A stretch of DNA of 64,000 bases from Rhodospirillales bacterium (GCA_017640505.1 JAEPQO010000001.1:884625-948624), one strand, 5' to 3'. Positions 18,101-28,619 are shown, counted from the stretch's first letter. Program-made: numbers and translations. The notes: a model not told the origin generated them from the letters alone.

Positions 18101-18670
18101 ATGATCGGATCCGACGATATGAGCGGCGCACCGGATCTCTATGCAGATTTTCCGTCCCGGTTTAAAGGGGAATTGTGCCGCCATCTCTGGCAGTACTGGA
18201 TATCGAAGCTGGAGGGCCGCATCGCACCCGAATGGGGCGACATCGATCTGATGGACATCTACGATATCGCACCGCATCTCGTCGTTCTGGATGTCGACAC
18301 CGATACCTCACCGCCCGCCATGACGTACCGCTACGCCGGAACGCATATCGTCATGAGCCGCTGGAAGATAGACACGCCGGATCCCACCGGTAGAAACTTC
18401 GACGACATCGAACACCAGTACGATTTCAGCGAGGTCACGAGGCTCTATCACGAATGTATCGAAACGGTTGCGCCGCGCCATATGCGGACGCGGTACGACG
18501 CGCTCGATGCGCATGGCCTGAAAGAAAGGCTGGTGCTTCCGCTGATCTTACCGTCCGGTGGAATCGACAAGATCCTGAGCCTGCGCGAGCGGCTGACGGA
18601 AAATGCGATCGATCAGCCGGTCAGCAGCCTTGCGGCGGCGCGGCTCCGCCGGAATCCGCCGCGTTCATGA
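18101..18670 (+). CDS. PAS_5-type PAS domain protein (1 of 4 in window)
   Basis: Stand-alone PAS-like protein of about 189 aa. The pattern 'W..k..g...P.W.diDlmdi....P.l.vlDv' followed by a YRYAG core strand and a PTGRN turn matches the PAS_5 (formerly DUF) family common in Rhodospirillales. There is no kinase or GGDEF output. It probably senses a small ligand or redox cue and acts by protein contact, which is inference. Starts at ATG 18101 or ATG 18119. Related proteins are at 23738, 27125 and 41861. Confidence 0.75.
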   Translation: MIGSDDMSGAPDLYADFPSRFKGELCRHLWQYWISKLEGRIAPEWGDIDLMDIYDIAPHLVVLDVDTDTSPPAMTYRYAGTHIVMSRWKIDTPDPTGRNFDDIEHQYDFSEVTRLYHECIETVAPRHMRTRYDALDAHGLKERLVLPLILPSGGIDKILSLRERLTENAIDQPVSSLAAARLRRNPPRS

Positions 18671-18715
18671 TCTTTGCGGACCATTGCGCCGCCGGCCAAA
18701 TGGCCGCTTTGCGGG

Positions 18716-20152
18716 TTATTCCGCCTCGGCCTTGGGCGGCGTCTGCCACACGACCTCGTGCAGGACCGGATCCTCGTCGAAGCCCTTCATCGGGAAAGGC
18801 CCCTTGTTCTCGAACGTGAATGATTTTCCGGCACAGATGCCGCGCACGGCTTCGGAGACGAAAATCTGATCTGCCTTGGCCTTGTCGACGATCCGGGCTG
18901 ACATCTGCACGGTCGAGCCGAACAGGTCGTTGTCTTCCGAGATCGGTTCGCCGGTGTTTATGCCGATCTTTAGGCGAAGCGGCAGGTCCGGGTTCAGCTC
19001 GCGGAACGTGACGCATTCGCGCTGCATCTGCATCGCCGCCTCGACGCCGTTGGACGTGGTGTCGAACGCCGCCATGATGCCGTCGCCGGTGTGCTTCACC
19101 TCGCGGCCGGCCCAATGGTTCAGCGCGTCTCGCACGATCTTGTTGTGACCGCGGACGACATGCTGCGCGCCTTCGTCGCCAAGTTCCTGCGTCATTGCCG
19201 TCGACCCGGCGATGTCGGTAAACAGCACGGTCACCATGCGTGACTTTTCTTCCGATTCCTCCTTGGGCTTTTTCCAGTGCGCAAGCGCACCCTGAAGCTC
19301 CGTCAGGCCCGTTGTGCTGTCCGCCTGGAAGGTCTTCACGGCGTTGCGGCCGGTCTGGAACATCCGCATGTATCCGGCACTCTGTACCAGGTAGTCCTGA
19401 TACGTTTCGCTAAAGCGTTTGGCGTCCGCCGGCTTGTAACCGAAGCCTTTCAGGCCCAGTTCGATCAAACGGTCGCAGGCTTTCTCGTCCAGGCCGTTTG
19501 TTTCGGCGACGCCCTCCGACGCGCCGGCAATGAACAGGCAAATGCCGAACTTCTCGAACTTGGAAAATGCCGCCCGCTCCGGGCCCATCTGGGCGATGCT
19601 TTTTTCCAGGAAACCCGACAGGCGGACGATGTAGGCGGCGAGCCGGGGCGGCTCGTTGACCGGTTCCGCGGGCGCGACATGTTCCGGCGTTTTCTGGTCG
19701 TCGTCACCGGCCTGTTTCGCGTTCTCGGCGGTGCGGGCGGCCTCGGCGTCCTGTGCGGCAGCGTTTCTGAATGCCGCCATTTCCTTGGTTTCCGAATTGA
19801 TCCGTTCCTCGTCCTCGGCGCCGGCGAGTGTGCGCCTCGGTGCGCGGGAAAGCTCCTCGAAGGAGACCTTGGAATCGTCGGATTCCTGATCCCCGCCGTC
19901 GTCCTTATTTTTGCGGCGCGGTCTCGAGGGAAGCTCCACGTTCTTCATCAGGTGCGACATCATCGGCACCGCCGTGGCGCAGAATGCGAGAAAGAAAATG
20001 ATCACGGCCGCGACCGTCAGCGGCGTGCCGTGCATGCGCGTACCGAACAGATTGACGCCCTGCAGCAGCGCGACGGCGACGCCCGTGATCACGGTCGCGG
20101 CGAATCCGCTCAGCGCCAAATTCAGGACGAATTTCCAAAAGAACCGAAACAT
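18716..20152 (-). CDS. Class III adenylate/guanylate cyclase, membrane anchored
   Basis: A 478-aa protein with two N-terminal TM helices (about 8-30 and 46-65), a charged linker and helical region (about 70-290) and a C-terminal class III cyclase domain. Metal-binding Asp residues lie in VLFTDIAGS and KHTGDGIMAAF, and the Lys before TGDG favours ATP. The usual Asn-Arg pair appears as VQMSAR, with Gln for Asn but the transition-state Arg kept. cAMP is the likelier product, though cGMP cannot be excluded. The ATG at 20152 directly follows an in-frame GTG. A candidate nucleotide receptor is the channel fusion at 33519. Confidence 0.85.
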   Translation of the reverse strand: MFRFFWKFVLNLALSGFAATVITGVAVALLQGVNLFGTRMHGTPLTVAAVIIFFLAFCATAVPMMSHLMKNVELPSRPRRKNKDDGGDQESDDSKVSFEELSRAPRRTLAGAEDEERINSETKEMAAFRNAAAQDAEAARTAENAKQAGDDDQKTPEHVAPAEPVNEPPRLAAYIVRLSGFLEKSIAQMGPERAAFSKFEKFGICLFIAGASEGVAETNGLDEKACDRLIELGLKGFGYKPADAKRFSETYQDYLVQSAGYMRMFQTGRNAVKTFQADSTTGLTELQGALAHWKKPKEESEEKSRMVTVLFTDIAGSTAMTQELGDEGAQHVVRGHNKIVRDALNHWAGREVKHTGDGIMAAFDTTSNGVEAAMQMQRECVTFRELNPDLPLRLKIGINTGEPISEDNDLFGSTVQMSARIVDKAKADQIFVSEAVRGICAGKSFTFENKGPFPMKGFDEDPVLHEVVWQTPPKAEAE

Positions 20153-20332
20153 CACCTACCCTCGTCTGCATAACGGGGGAAATCACTTTAGTTGTCCACA
20201 GCTTTAAGGTCGCCGCAGAAACCTTTTTTGTCACTGGTAAATTGCAATTCGCATTCGTTGTCGGCTTACGCGCGTTCGTGCATATTCGAGCAGCGATAAA
20301 ATTTTTCGGCACACCGTCTTTTGGCTGTATGG

Positions 20333-22036
20333 ATGCCTATGAAAAGTTTTTGTCTGTTTGGACCGCGATTGCGCGCGACACATGTTGCCGCAGGCCGTCT
20401 GTTGAGCGCCCTGCTGCTGGCCGCGGTTTGCCTGCATCTGCCGGGGCCGGTCTCGGCGCAATCTTCCGCGCCGTCTTCGGCGTCGCCACTGCAGCACGTC
20501 CGCGTGCAGCTGAAGTGGCGCCATCAGTTCCAGTTTGCCGGCTACTATGCGGCGATCGAGCAGGGCTATTACCGTGACGCCGGGCTGGACGTCGAACTGA
20601 TCGAGTATTCGCCCGGCGTGACGCCGATCGACCAGTTGATGGGCGGCAATGTCGATTTCGCGGTCGCGGACACCGGGGCGCTGATCTACCGCGCCACCGG
20701 GGTGCCGCTGGTGGCGCTTGCCGCGATCTTTCAGCACTCGCCGTCGGTTCTGATTACGCGCGACGACGGCACGGCGCCGACCCTGGGCGATCTGCGGTTC
20801 AAGCGCCTGATGCTCAGCGGCGGCTACATGAACGCCGAACTGACGGCGATGCTGCAGAATGCCGGAGTGAAACCGGCGGATCTTGATCTTGTGCCCGAAG
20901 ACACCTCCATCACCGCTCTGGTGAACGGGAAAACCGACGCCTACAACGGCTATTCGACGAATGAGCCTTATTTCCTGAAGAAAAGCGGCATTCCGTTTCG
21001 CGTGTTCCAGCCGCGCGATCACGGCGTGGATTTTTACGGCGATACGCTGTTTACGACAGAGGCCAAGATCGCCGCCGAGGGGGATCTGGTGGAGGATTTC
21101 CGCCACGCCACCCTGAAGGGTTGGGCCTATGCCGTTGCGCATCCGGCGGAAACCGTCGACCTCATACTGACGAAGTACAACACCCAGGGGAAAACCCGTG
21201 ATCACCTGATGTTCGAAGCGCAGGAATCGATCAAGCTGATCCTGCCCAACGTCGTCCCCATCGGCTACATGAACGCCGAGCGCTGGACGCGGATCGAGGA
21301 AACGTTCCAGGCGCAGGGCCGTCTCAGCGGCGCGGTGGATATGGGCCGGTTTCTTTATCCGTCGGATGAACTGGGCCGGTTCCTGGATATGCTGCGGCGG
21401 CACAAGGCCGTCATTGCAGGGGGCGTGGCACTGCTTGTTGCGGCGCTGTTGCTGATGCATATCGCCAGCCTGCGGGTGCAGATCCGTGCCCGCACCCGCG
21501 AACTGGAGGCGGCCAAGAAACTGGCCGAAGAGGAAGCCCGCACGGATATCCTCACCGGCCTGCCCAACCGGCGGCATTTCTACGACGACGTCGCGCGCGA
21601 TATTTCCAGGTTGCAACGCTTCAAAAGCTCGATGTGCGTCATCGTCGCCGATATCGATCACTTCAAGACGATCAACGACCGCTATGGCCATGCCGCCGGC
21701 GACGAGGCGCTGAAGCAGGCGAGCGCCATTCTGCTGCGAAATGTCCGCGCCGGCGACATGGTTGCGCGTATCGGCGGCGAGGAGTTCGCTTTCTGCTGCC
21801 TCGATACGCCGGCAGACGAGGCACGTACGTTCGCGGAACGCCTGCGCTTGGAAATGGAACGGACGCCGGTCGAATTCGGCGGGCAGCGCATTGCCGTTAC
21901 CTTCAGTCTGGGCGTCGCCGAATACCGTGAGGGCCAATCCCTGGATGACGTGCTGCACGATGCCGATCAGGCGCTCTACGAGGCAAAGCAATCCGGCCGC
22001 AACAAGGTGTGTGCGTTCAGCGGTGCCAATGCCTGA
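20333..22036 (+). CDS. Periplasmic binding protein-diguanylate cyclase fusion
   Basis: A 567-aa sensor joining an NMT1/THI5-like periplasmic binding domain to a GGDEF domain. Order: signal or anchor segment (about 20-45), binding domain (about 55-340, with QLKWRHQFQFAGYYAAIEQG), TM helix (about 357-377), short coiled linker, GGDEF domain (about 400-565). The active-site loop is GGEEF at residues 481-485 and an inhibitory RxxD site (RAGD) lies five residues before it, so it should make c-di-GMP with product inhibition. The ligand is probably a small thiamine-precursor-like or sulfonate-like compound by family, but is not known. Starts at ATG 20333 or 20339. It is divergent from the cyclase gene. 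Confidence 0.85.
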   Translation: MPMKSFCLFGPRLRATHVAAGRLLSALLLAAVCLHLPGPVSAQSSAPSSASPLQHVRVQLKWRHQFQFAGYYAAIEQGYYRDAGLDVELIEYSPGVTPIDQLMGGNVDFAVADTGALIYRATGVPLVALAAIFQHSPSVLITRDDGTAPTLGDLRFKRLMLSGGYMNAELTAMLQNAGVKPADLDLVPEDTSITALVNGKTDAYNGYSTNEPYFLKKSGIPFRVFQPRDHGVDFYGDTLFTTEAKIAAEGDLVEDFRHATLKGWAYAVAHPAETVDLILTKYNTQGKTRDHLMFEAQESIKLILPNVVPIGYMNAERWTRIEETFQAQGRLSGAVDMGRFLYPSDELGRFLDMLRRHKAVIAGGVALLVAALLLMHIASLRVQIRARTRELEAAKKLAEEEARTDILTGLPNRRHFYDDVARDISRLQRFKSSMCVIVADIDHFKTINDRYGHAAGDEALKQASAILLRNVRAGDMVARIGGEEFAFCCLDTPADEARTFAERLRLEMERTPVEFGGQRIAVTFSLGVAEYREGQSLDDVLHDADQALYEAKQSGRNKVCAFSGANA

Positions 22037-22079
22037 GCCACATCTTGGTGCTGGAGAGCGCTAGATATTGTCCCGGTGC

Positions 22080-23269
<1,190 letters not shown>

Positions 23270-23270
23270 C

Positions 23271-23741
23271 ATGACCCTCGCGCTGTCTCGGATGACGGAA
23301 GGCCATCGGCCTGCCGTGCTGGGATTGCGCGTCCGTGATACGCAGACCCTGTTCGTCGAACAGATCGCCGCAACACTGGCCGACACCGAAGGCACGCGCG
23401 ACAACCACGTCATGCTATCCGGTCTCGACGTCATCGGCTTTTTCCAGATCGATGCGATGAACAAGCCGCGCTTCCAGGCCCCGTCGGCGTTCGAACTCGA
23501 ACTGCACGAGGTCATGATCGACGCCGGATACCAGGGGCAGGGGTTCGGCAAGGCTTTCGCCATGGCGCTGGGGGGGTACATCAGGACGGCCTATCCGGCT
23601 TGGGAAACGCTGGTGCTGTCCGTCAACTGCCGGAACGAACACGCTTATGCGCTTTATCGTCTGGGCGGTTTCGCCGATACCGGTGAAATCTTCGAGAAGG
23701 GCCACACCGGGCCGCAGAATGTGATGCGGCTTGTGCTTTAA
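23271..23741 (+). CDS. GNAT family N-acetyltransferase
   Basis: A 156-aa GNAT-fold protein. The acyl-CoA loop is GYQGQGFGKAFA (the R/Q-x-x-G-x-G/A type) in the middle, followed by the late strand LSVNCRNEHAYALYRLGGF that is typical of RimI-like members. The acetylated substrate is unknown. It starts one base after the ccrM stop, so the two are probably one transcript. Its end overlaps the convergent PAS_5 gene by four bases. Confidence 0.85.
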   Translation: MTLALSRMTEGHRPAVLGLRVRDTQTLFVEQIAATLADTEGTRDNHVMLSGLDVIGFFQIDAMNKPRFQAPSAFELELHEVMIDAGYQGQGFGKAFAMALGGYIRTAYPAWETLVLSVNCRNEHAYALYRLGGFADTGEIFEKGHTGPQNVMRLVL

Positions 23742-24247
23742 CAGCCGTTTTGGGTCAGGGTCTGGTTCTCGTCGGTCTGGTGTTCGACGGTCACGACATT
23801 TGTCACGGATTCGCCGTCGTTGGACAGCGGCAGGCGCAGCACCAGGTCCTGCTTGCGGAGACCGCGCTTAACGTAAATCTCGGAAACGAACATCTTCGGC
23901 GCGCGTGCCGTGATAATCTGCCGGTACTGACTGATGATGTGGTCGCGGAGCTGCGGTGTCGGAATATCGTCGCTGGTCTTGCCGGTCATCTCGAAGCCGT
24001 GACTGAGCGCGATGCCGGAACCGAAATAGCGGTACTTGATCGGCTGCGAAATATCCGGCGTGTCGACGACCACCGTATACGGCAAAAGATCGCGTGGGAT
24101 CTCCATCAGGTCGAAATCCCGCCATGCCGGCGCGAACGCATCCCCGCGTTGCCGGTTCCAGTATGCCAGCACCTCGTCGAACGCGGGCCACGGGTTATCA
24201 TGCAGCCTGATTTCACGGATGCGAAAAAGGTTGGGGACGATGGACAT
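23738..24247 (-). CDS. PAS_5-type PAS domain protein (2 of 4)
   Basis: A 169-aa protein with the same layout as the one at 27125: helix with LAYWNRQRGDAFAPAW, then FDLMEIPRDLLPYTVVVD, then IKYRYFGSGIA, the turn EMTGKTSDDI, a helix, and the closing LRLPLSNDGESVTNVV. These match the PAS_5 family, which lacks an output domain. The shared LPLSxDGE end with 27125 and 41861 indicates paralogy. The ribosome site before ATG 24247 is weak. It is divergent from the proline-racemase-like gene at 24430. Confidence 0.78.
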   Translation of the reverse strand: MSIVPNLFRIREIRLHDNPWPAFDEVLAYWNRQRGDAFAPAWRDFDLMEIPRDLLPYTVVVDTPDISQPIKYRYFGSGIALSHGFEMTGKTSDDIPTPQLRDHIISQYRQIITARAPKMFVSEIYVKRGLRKQDLVLRLPLSNDGESVTNVVTVEHQTDENQTLTQNGC

Positions 24248-24429
24248 TTCGATCTGAAAGTTACCCTTGCAAGGGATCGGACAGTCAATAGTCAGGTATA
24301 CTGACCGATTGTTGCCGAAATGAATATTAGAAACAGGTCACGGCGCCGACCTAATTTCGATCGATTCCGGACAACCCCGACGGCACTTGGAGTCCGGTTC
24401 GTGGCGCGCGATGATATGCCAGGGGGTGA

Positions 24430-25494
24430 ATGATGCGGACCACGAAAACCATCAGCGTCGTTTCCTGTCATGCCGAGGGCGAGGTCGGCGATGTGATCAT
24501 CGACGGCGTCGACGTGCCGCCGGGCAACACGCTGTGGGAACAGCGCACCTGGATCGCCGAGGACGGGACGCTCCGCAACTTCTTGCTCAACGAGCCGCGT
24601 GGCGGTGTTTTCCGGCACGTGAACCTGCTGGTGCCGCCCAAGCATCCCGACGCGCAGATGGGGTTCATCATCATGGAACCGGCCGACACGCCGCCGATGT
24701 CGGGGTCGAACACGATCTGCGTTGCCACGGTGCTGCTGGATGCCGGGATCGTGGCGATGACCGAGCCGGAAACATCCCTGGTACTGGAGGCGCCAGGCGG
24801 GCTGGTCCGCGTGCGTGCCGAATGCCGGGACGGCAAGGCGGCGCGGATTCACGTCCGCAACCTGCCGTCGTTCGCGGGCGTGATCGATGCGCCGCTGGAG
24901 GTCGAGGGCAGTGGAACGATCCGGGTCGACACGGCATTCGGCGGCGATACCTTCGTTGTCGTCGATGCGCATGCGCTCGGCTTCGACCTCAACGCGGGCG
25001 AAGCCTACGATCTGGCGGCGCTCGGTGTCCGGATCGCCGATGCAGCAAGCGAACAACTGGGTTTCAGGCATCCCGAACTGCCGGACTGGCGGCATATCTC
25101 GTTCTGTCTGTTCACCGGCGCACCGGGACGGGACGTCGGGATGCCCGGCGCCCGGGATGCGGGCGACACGCTGACGGCACGGCATGCCGTTGCCATCCGG
25201 CCGGGGAAGATCGACCGCTCGCCGACCGGGACGGCGGTCTCGGCCAGGATGGCGCTGCTTCATGCCAAGGGCGAAATGACGCAAGGCGACACCTTTCAGG
25301 CGACGTCCCTCGTCGGCTCGACGTTCCTGGGCCGTATTGCCGACGTGACGTCGGTCGGCGATCGGTCCGCCATCGTACCCGAAATATCAGGCCGTGCGTG
25401 GATTACCGGCACGCATGAGCATATGCTCGATCCCGATGATCCCTGGCCGGAGGGGTATCGCCTTTCCGATACCTGGCCGGGCATCGGGGCGTGA
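24430..25494 (+). CDS. Proline racemase superfamily protein lacking both catalytic cysteines
   Basis: A 354-aa cofactor-independent enzyme of the proline racemase / hydroxyproline epimerase / trans-3-hydroxyproline dehydratase superfamily. Catalysis in characterised members uses two residues on opposite faces of the substrate: C/C in racemases and epimerases, C/T in dehydratases. Here the first position is S91 in MSGSNTIC and the second is T266 in [11 protein letters not shown]. The [10 protein letters not shown] and HVNLLVP segments fit the fold. With Ser/Thr the reaction cannot be assigned confidently; a hydroxyproline epimerase- or dehydratase-like role is possible. A strong AGGGGGTGA ribosome site precedes ATG 24430. 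Confidence 0.85.
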   Translation: MMRTTKTISVVSCHAEGEVGDVIIDGVDVPPGNTLWEQRTWIAEDGTLRNFLLNEPRGGVFRHVNLLVPPKHPDAQMGFIIMEPADTPPMSGSNTICVATVLLDAGIVAMTEPETSLVLEAPGGLVRVRAECRDGKAARIHVRNLPSFAGVIDAPLEVEGSGTIRVDTAFGGDTFVVVDAHALGFDLNAGEAYDLAALGVRIADAASEQLGFRHPELPDWRHISFCLFTGAPGRDVGMPGARDAGDTLTARHAVAIRPGKIDRSPTGTAVSARMALLHAKGEMTQGDTFQATSLVGSTFLGRIADVTSVGDRSAIVPEISGRAWITGTHEHMLDPDDPWPEGYRLSDTWPGIGA

Positions 25495-25524
25495 TCGCGC
25501 GGCGATTAATGCCTGGTTGCAAGT

Positions 25525-25558
25525 GAGACCGGTCACATCAAGGGTCGCGAGACCGGTC
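25525..25558. repeat. Direct repeat of GAGACCGGTC
   Basis: GAGACCGGTC occurs at 25525-25534 and 25549-25558, 24 bases apart, each containing the palindrome ACCGGT. It lies about 80 bases before the histidine kinase gene and may be an operator pair. Confidence 0.4.
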
Positions 25559-25637
25559 TAGGCTTGAAGGGCCCGAAGAACATGCATCGAGGTGGTGTAG
25601 GGGCGCGTTTGAACCTGCAATTAGTGGGCGACCCGCA

Positions 25638-27113
25638 ATGATGACGCACGTATCGGTCAAAAACCCGGCGGTGATTATCGTCGGCTATATCCTGATCGTC
25701 ATCGCGATGTTCGGAATCGGCGCCTATTACTATGTCAACTCGCTCAAGGTGCGCGTGGCGACGGAAACGGCGCGCAGTTTCGATTCGTCCATGGTGACGA
25801 TCCAGGACTTCTATTCCAACGAGATCGTGCCCCGTGCCAAGGCCGCCGGCGTCGAGCTGGCGCACGATTACCATCATCGCCCCGACGTCATTCCGTTCCC
25901 GGCGACGTTTACCATGGATGTCGGTACCCGCTTCGAGCGATCCGTGAAGGGCCTCAATGCGAGCCTGTATAGCGACACGCCATTCCCGTGGCGCCAGGAC
26001 AGGGTGCTCGACGACTTCGAGACGATGTCCATCGAGGTGCTGCGCGCGAATCCGGACGAACCCTTCATCCGCGTCGAAGATCACGAGGGCCGGCCGACCG
26101 TGCGCTATGCAAGTGCCGTGACGCTCAAGGAAAGCTGCGTCGCGTGTCACAACCAGCCCGAATACCGGTTCGGCAAGGTCTGGCAGGTCGGCGATTTCCG
26201 TGGTGTGCGCCAGGTCTCCGTACCGCTGTCGGACTCGGTCCATCTCGACCGTAACTTCTATTTGATGAGCGGCGGGTTCATGCTGATCGCGGCGCTGATC
26301 GGCGGGGCCATCGTGTTCCCGCTGGTCGTGCGCCAGGAAGCAGCGCGCAGCGAAATGGCCGCGATGGCGGCCGCCCTCGATGCGCGCAACAAGGAACTGG
26401 TGCGCCAGGGCAAGGCCAAGGACGAGTTTCTCGCCAACATGAGCCACGAATTGCGGACGCCGCTGAACGCGATTCTCGGGTTTACGGACATGATGCAGGA
26501 AGCGGTGTTCGGTCCGCTCGGTCACGACAAGTATCGGGAATACGTGGGCGACATTCAGGCCGGCGGCCAGCACTTGCGATCGATGATCGACGATCTGCTC
26601 GATCTCGCCCGGATCGAACGCGGCGACATGCCGCTCACCGAAACGGAAATCGACCTCGGACATCTGGTGCACGAAGTGGAATCGCTGACCGCCGGCAACG
26701 TCGCCGAAGCGGGCATGACGCTCGATATCGATGTGCCGGCCGATCTGCCGGCCCTTATGGCCGACGAACGTGCGGTCCGTCAAATGCTGGTCAACCTGGT
26801 GAACAATTCGGCGCAGCACAGCGGTGGCACGACGATCGGTCTGTGTGCCGAGGAACAGGACGGCTGCATCGTCATCAAGGTCGTCGACGACGGCCGCGGG
26901 CTCGAGGACGGGGACATGTCCCGCTACAAGGAGCGCTTCTACCGCGGCGAGACTTCAAGCAAGGCAGCCAAGGGCGGCCTCGGCATCGGGCTCGCCCTCG
27001 TCGATACGTTCGCGACGCTGCACGGCGGCACCTTTGACATCTGGCAAAGAGACCAGGGTGCGGCCTTCAGTGTCAGCTTCCCGGCGTCACGCACCGGGCT
27101 GCGTGCGAATTAA
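25638..27113 (+). CDS. Haem-sensing histidine kinase with Tll0287-like (DUF3365) domain
   Basis: A 491-aa membrane sensor kinase. TM helices at about 11-31 and 207-231 enclose a periplasmic domain with the c-type haem motif CVACH (167-171) and the Tll0287-like pattern (FYSNEIVPRAKAAG). After the second TM come a short linker, the HisKA box NMSHELRTPLNAILGF with phospho-acceptor H270, and HATPase_c boxes (NLVNNSAQHS, DDGRGL, GGLGIGLALVD). It should sense redox state or a gas through covalent haem, or bind a small ligand near it. No response regulator is adjacent, so it is an orphan kinase. Confidence 0.88.
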   Translation: MMTHVSVKNPAVIIVGYILIVIAMFGIGAYYYVNSLKVRVATETARSFDSSMVTIQDFYSNEIVPRAKAAGVELAHDYHHRPDVIPFPATFTMDVGTRFERSVKGLNASLYSDTPFPWRQDRVLDDFETMSIEVLRANPDEPFIRVEDHEGRPTVRYASAVTLKESCVACHNQPEYRFGKVWQVGDFRGVRQVSVPLSDSVHLDRNFYLMSGGFMLIAALIGGAIVFPLVVRQEAARSEMAAMAAALDARNKELVRQGKAKDEFLANMSHELRTPLNAILGFTDMMQEAVFGPLGHDKYREYVGDIQAGGQHLRSMIDDLLDLARIERGDMPLTETEIDLGHLVHEVESLTAGNVAEAGMTLDIDVPADLPALMADERAVRQMLVNLVNNSAQHSGGTTIGLCAEEQDGCIVIKVVDDGRGLEDGDMSRYKERFYRGETSSKAAKGGLGIGLALVDTFATLHGGTFDIWQRDQGAAFSVSFPASRTGLRAN

Positions 27114-27124
27114 AGGCGGCGGTC

Positions 27125-27664
27125 TCAGTTCCAGAGCTGTTCCCATTCGTGTTTGCGGTAGTCGACCAGCAGCAGCGAGACGATGGTCGAAACCGTCTCG
27201 CCGTCTTTGGAGAGCGGCAGCCGGAACGCGGTCTGGAACCGGGTGGCATTCGAGCCGAAACGCGCATTGAACCGGATCAGGCAGGGCGCGCGGTGTTCGC
27301 GCACCATGTCATACGTTGCATAGCTGGCGGCGCGAAATGCCCCGGGACAGTCCTCGAAGGTCTTGCCGGTCATGTCCTTGCCGAACACAGGGGTCAGCGC
27401 ACTGCCCCAAAAACGGTAGAGATAGCCACGGCGTTCGCCATCGTCGATGCAGTCGACGACGAGCGCTGTCGGGAGATACGACGTGGGAAGTTCCAGAAGA
27501 TCGAACGAGCCCCACGCCGGACCGACCGCCCCCGGCGGTTTGATCCGCTCCCAATAGGTGAGGGCAGGCTTGAGATCTTCCGGCAGTTCGTCGATCGGCC
27601 GGAGTTCGGCGGCAACATCCACCTCGTCGATCCCGGCATACGCCGAGCCGGGGTACTTGTTCAT
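27125..27664 (-). CDS. PAS_5-type PAS domain protein (3 of 4)
   Basis: About 179 aa. The motif series LTYWERIKPPGAVGPAW, FDLLELPTSYLPTALVVD, YLYRFWGSALT, DMTGKTFEDCPG and LPLSKDGETV matches the PAS_5 paralogs at 23738 and 41861. No output domain follows. I chose ATG 27664, which has AAGAGG before it, over the GTG at 27685. It lies convergent to the haem kinase gene, 11 bases from its end, which allows but does not prove a functional link. Confidence 0.78.
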   Translation of the reverse strand: MNKYPGSAYAGIDEVDVAAELRPIDELPEDLKPALTYWERIKPPGAVGPAWGSFDLLELPTSYLPTALVVDCIDDGERRGYLYRFWGSALTPVFGKDMTGKTFEDCPGAFRAASYATYDMVREHRAPCLIRFNARFGSNATRFQTAFRLPLSKDGETVSTIVSLLLVDYRKHEWEQLWN

Positions 27665-27767
27665 ACGCCTCTTTCCCTGCGACACGTCCTCGGTTTCTTG
27701 GGGAAATCAGTGCATGCAGTTGGGATACCAGGCAACGCAATTCAGGTCCGCCGCCCGACCGAACGGA

Positions 27768-28619
27768 TCAGCTCGCCGCGACGGGTCCCGTGTAGGAAGC
27801 CTCGTCGAACGACCTTTCGTTGTCCCAGACGCTCTTCGGCATCGGCAACCCCTCGAAGTCGCTGTCGTCGAGGGCGCCGTCCGGCTCGATCCCCAGCTTT
27901 TCGCGCAGCATCAGGATGATCTGCCGGGTGTGCTGGCCGCTGTGCCAGCCGGTGCGTTCAAGCACCTCGTGCAGCGTGACCTCGCCGTAGTAGACCTTGC
28001 CGGGCTGGGTGAAGTCCGTAATTTCGCCTTCACGGTCCCACCACTCGGCGAACCGCCTGCGGTTGCCCTCGCCGTAGTCGAGCAGATCCTGCTTGGTCTT
28101 CATCTCGTCCGGCAGCACGGACAGCAATGCTTCGTAGGTATAGGGTGCATCGTGTTCGACCCGGTCGAGGAAAACCTTGGGGATATCGAACACGTGATAG
28201 ACGAGCTGGCGGTATGACCGGGGCCGCCCCGGCAGGACCACGTCGAGCTTGTCGTCCGGGATTTGGCGCAGGTAGCGGGCGGCGGCATCCAGGTTCATCA
28301 GCACCTTGTCCTTGAGCGCTTCCGGCGACAGCATTTTGTGGCCGCCGTATTCGAACCCGGCGACCTTGGCGACATCGCGGAACACGGCGCCGTTGGCCCA
28401 TGCGTCACCGCGCGCGACGATCGGCACCAACCGGACGCCGAGGCGTTCCAGTTCCTTGAAACCTTCCTCGTCTTCGAGGACATTCACGGAAACGAACGGG
28501 ATCCCGTGCTCGAGCAGGAATTCCTTGGTCTTCAGGCAGCTCGAACAGCCGGGCTGCCAGTAGACTTTCAACGGTTGCGACAGGTTTTCCGGCGCTTCGG
28601 CCGTGGCCAGCTGGCTCAT
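27768..28619 (-). CDS. Glutaredoxin-DinB-like domain fusion
   Basis: A 283-aa cytoplasmic protein. Residues 17-95 are a glutaredoxin/thioredoxin-fold domain with the CxxC motif GCSSC (C25, C28) and the cis-Pro region RLVPIVA. Residues about 105-245 form a DinB-like four-helix bundle with possible metal ligands H142 (YHVFDIP) and the pair H226/H230 (WHSGQH). DinB-fold proteins include bacillithiol/mycothiol transferases, so a thiol-dependent detoxification role is plausible. ATG 28619 has GGGAGA six bases upstream; the frame open beyond it overlaps the usp gene and is not coding. Confidence 0.82.
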   Translation of the reverse strand: MSQLATAEAPENLSQPLKVYWQPGCSSCLKTKEFLLEHGIPFVSVNVLEDEEGFKELERLGVRLVPIVARGDAWANGAVFRDVAKVAGFEYGGHKMLSPEALKDKVLMNLDAAARYLRQIPDDKLDVVLPGRPRSYRQLVYHVFDIPKVFLDRVEHDAPYTYEALLSVLPDEMKTKQDLLDYGEGNRRRFAEWWDREGEITDFTQPGKVYYGEVTLHEVLERTGWHSGQHTRQIILMLREKLGIEPDGALDDSDFEGLPMPKSVWDNERSFDEASYTGPVAAS

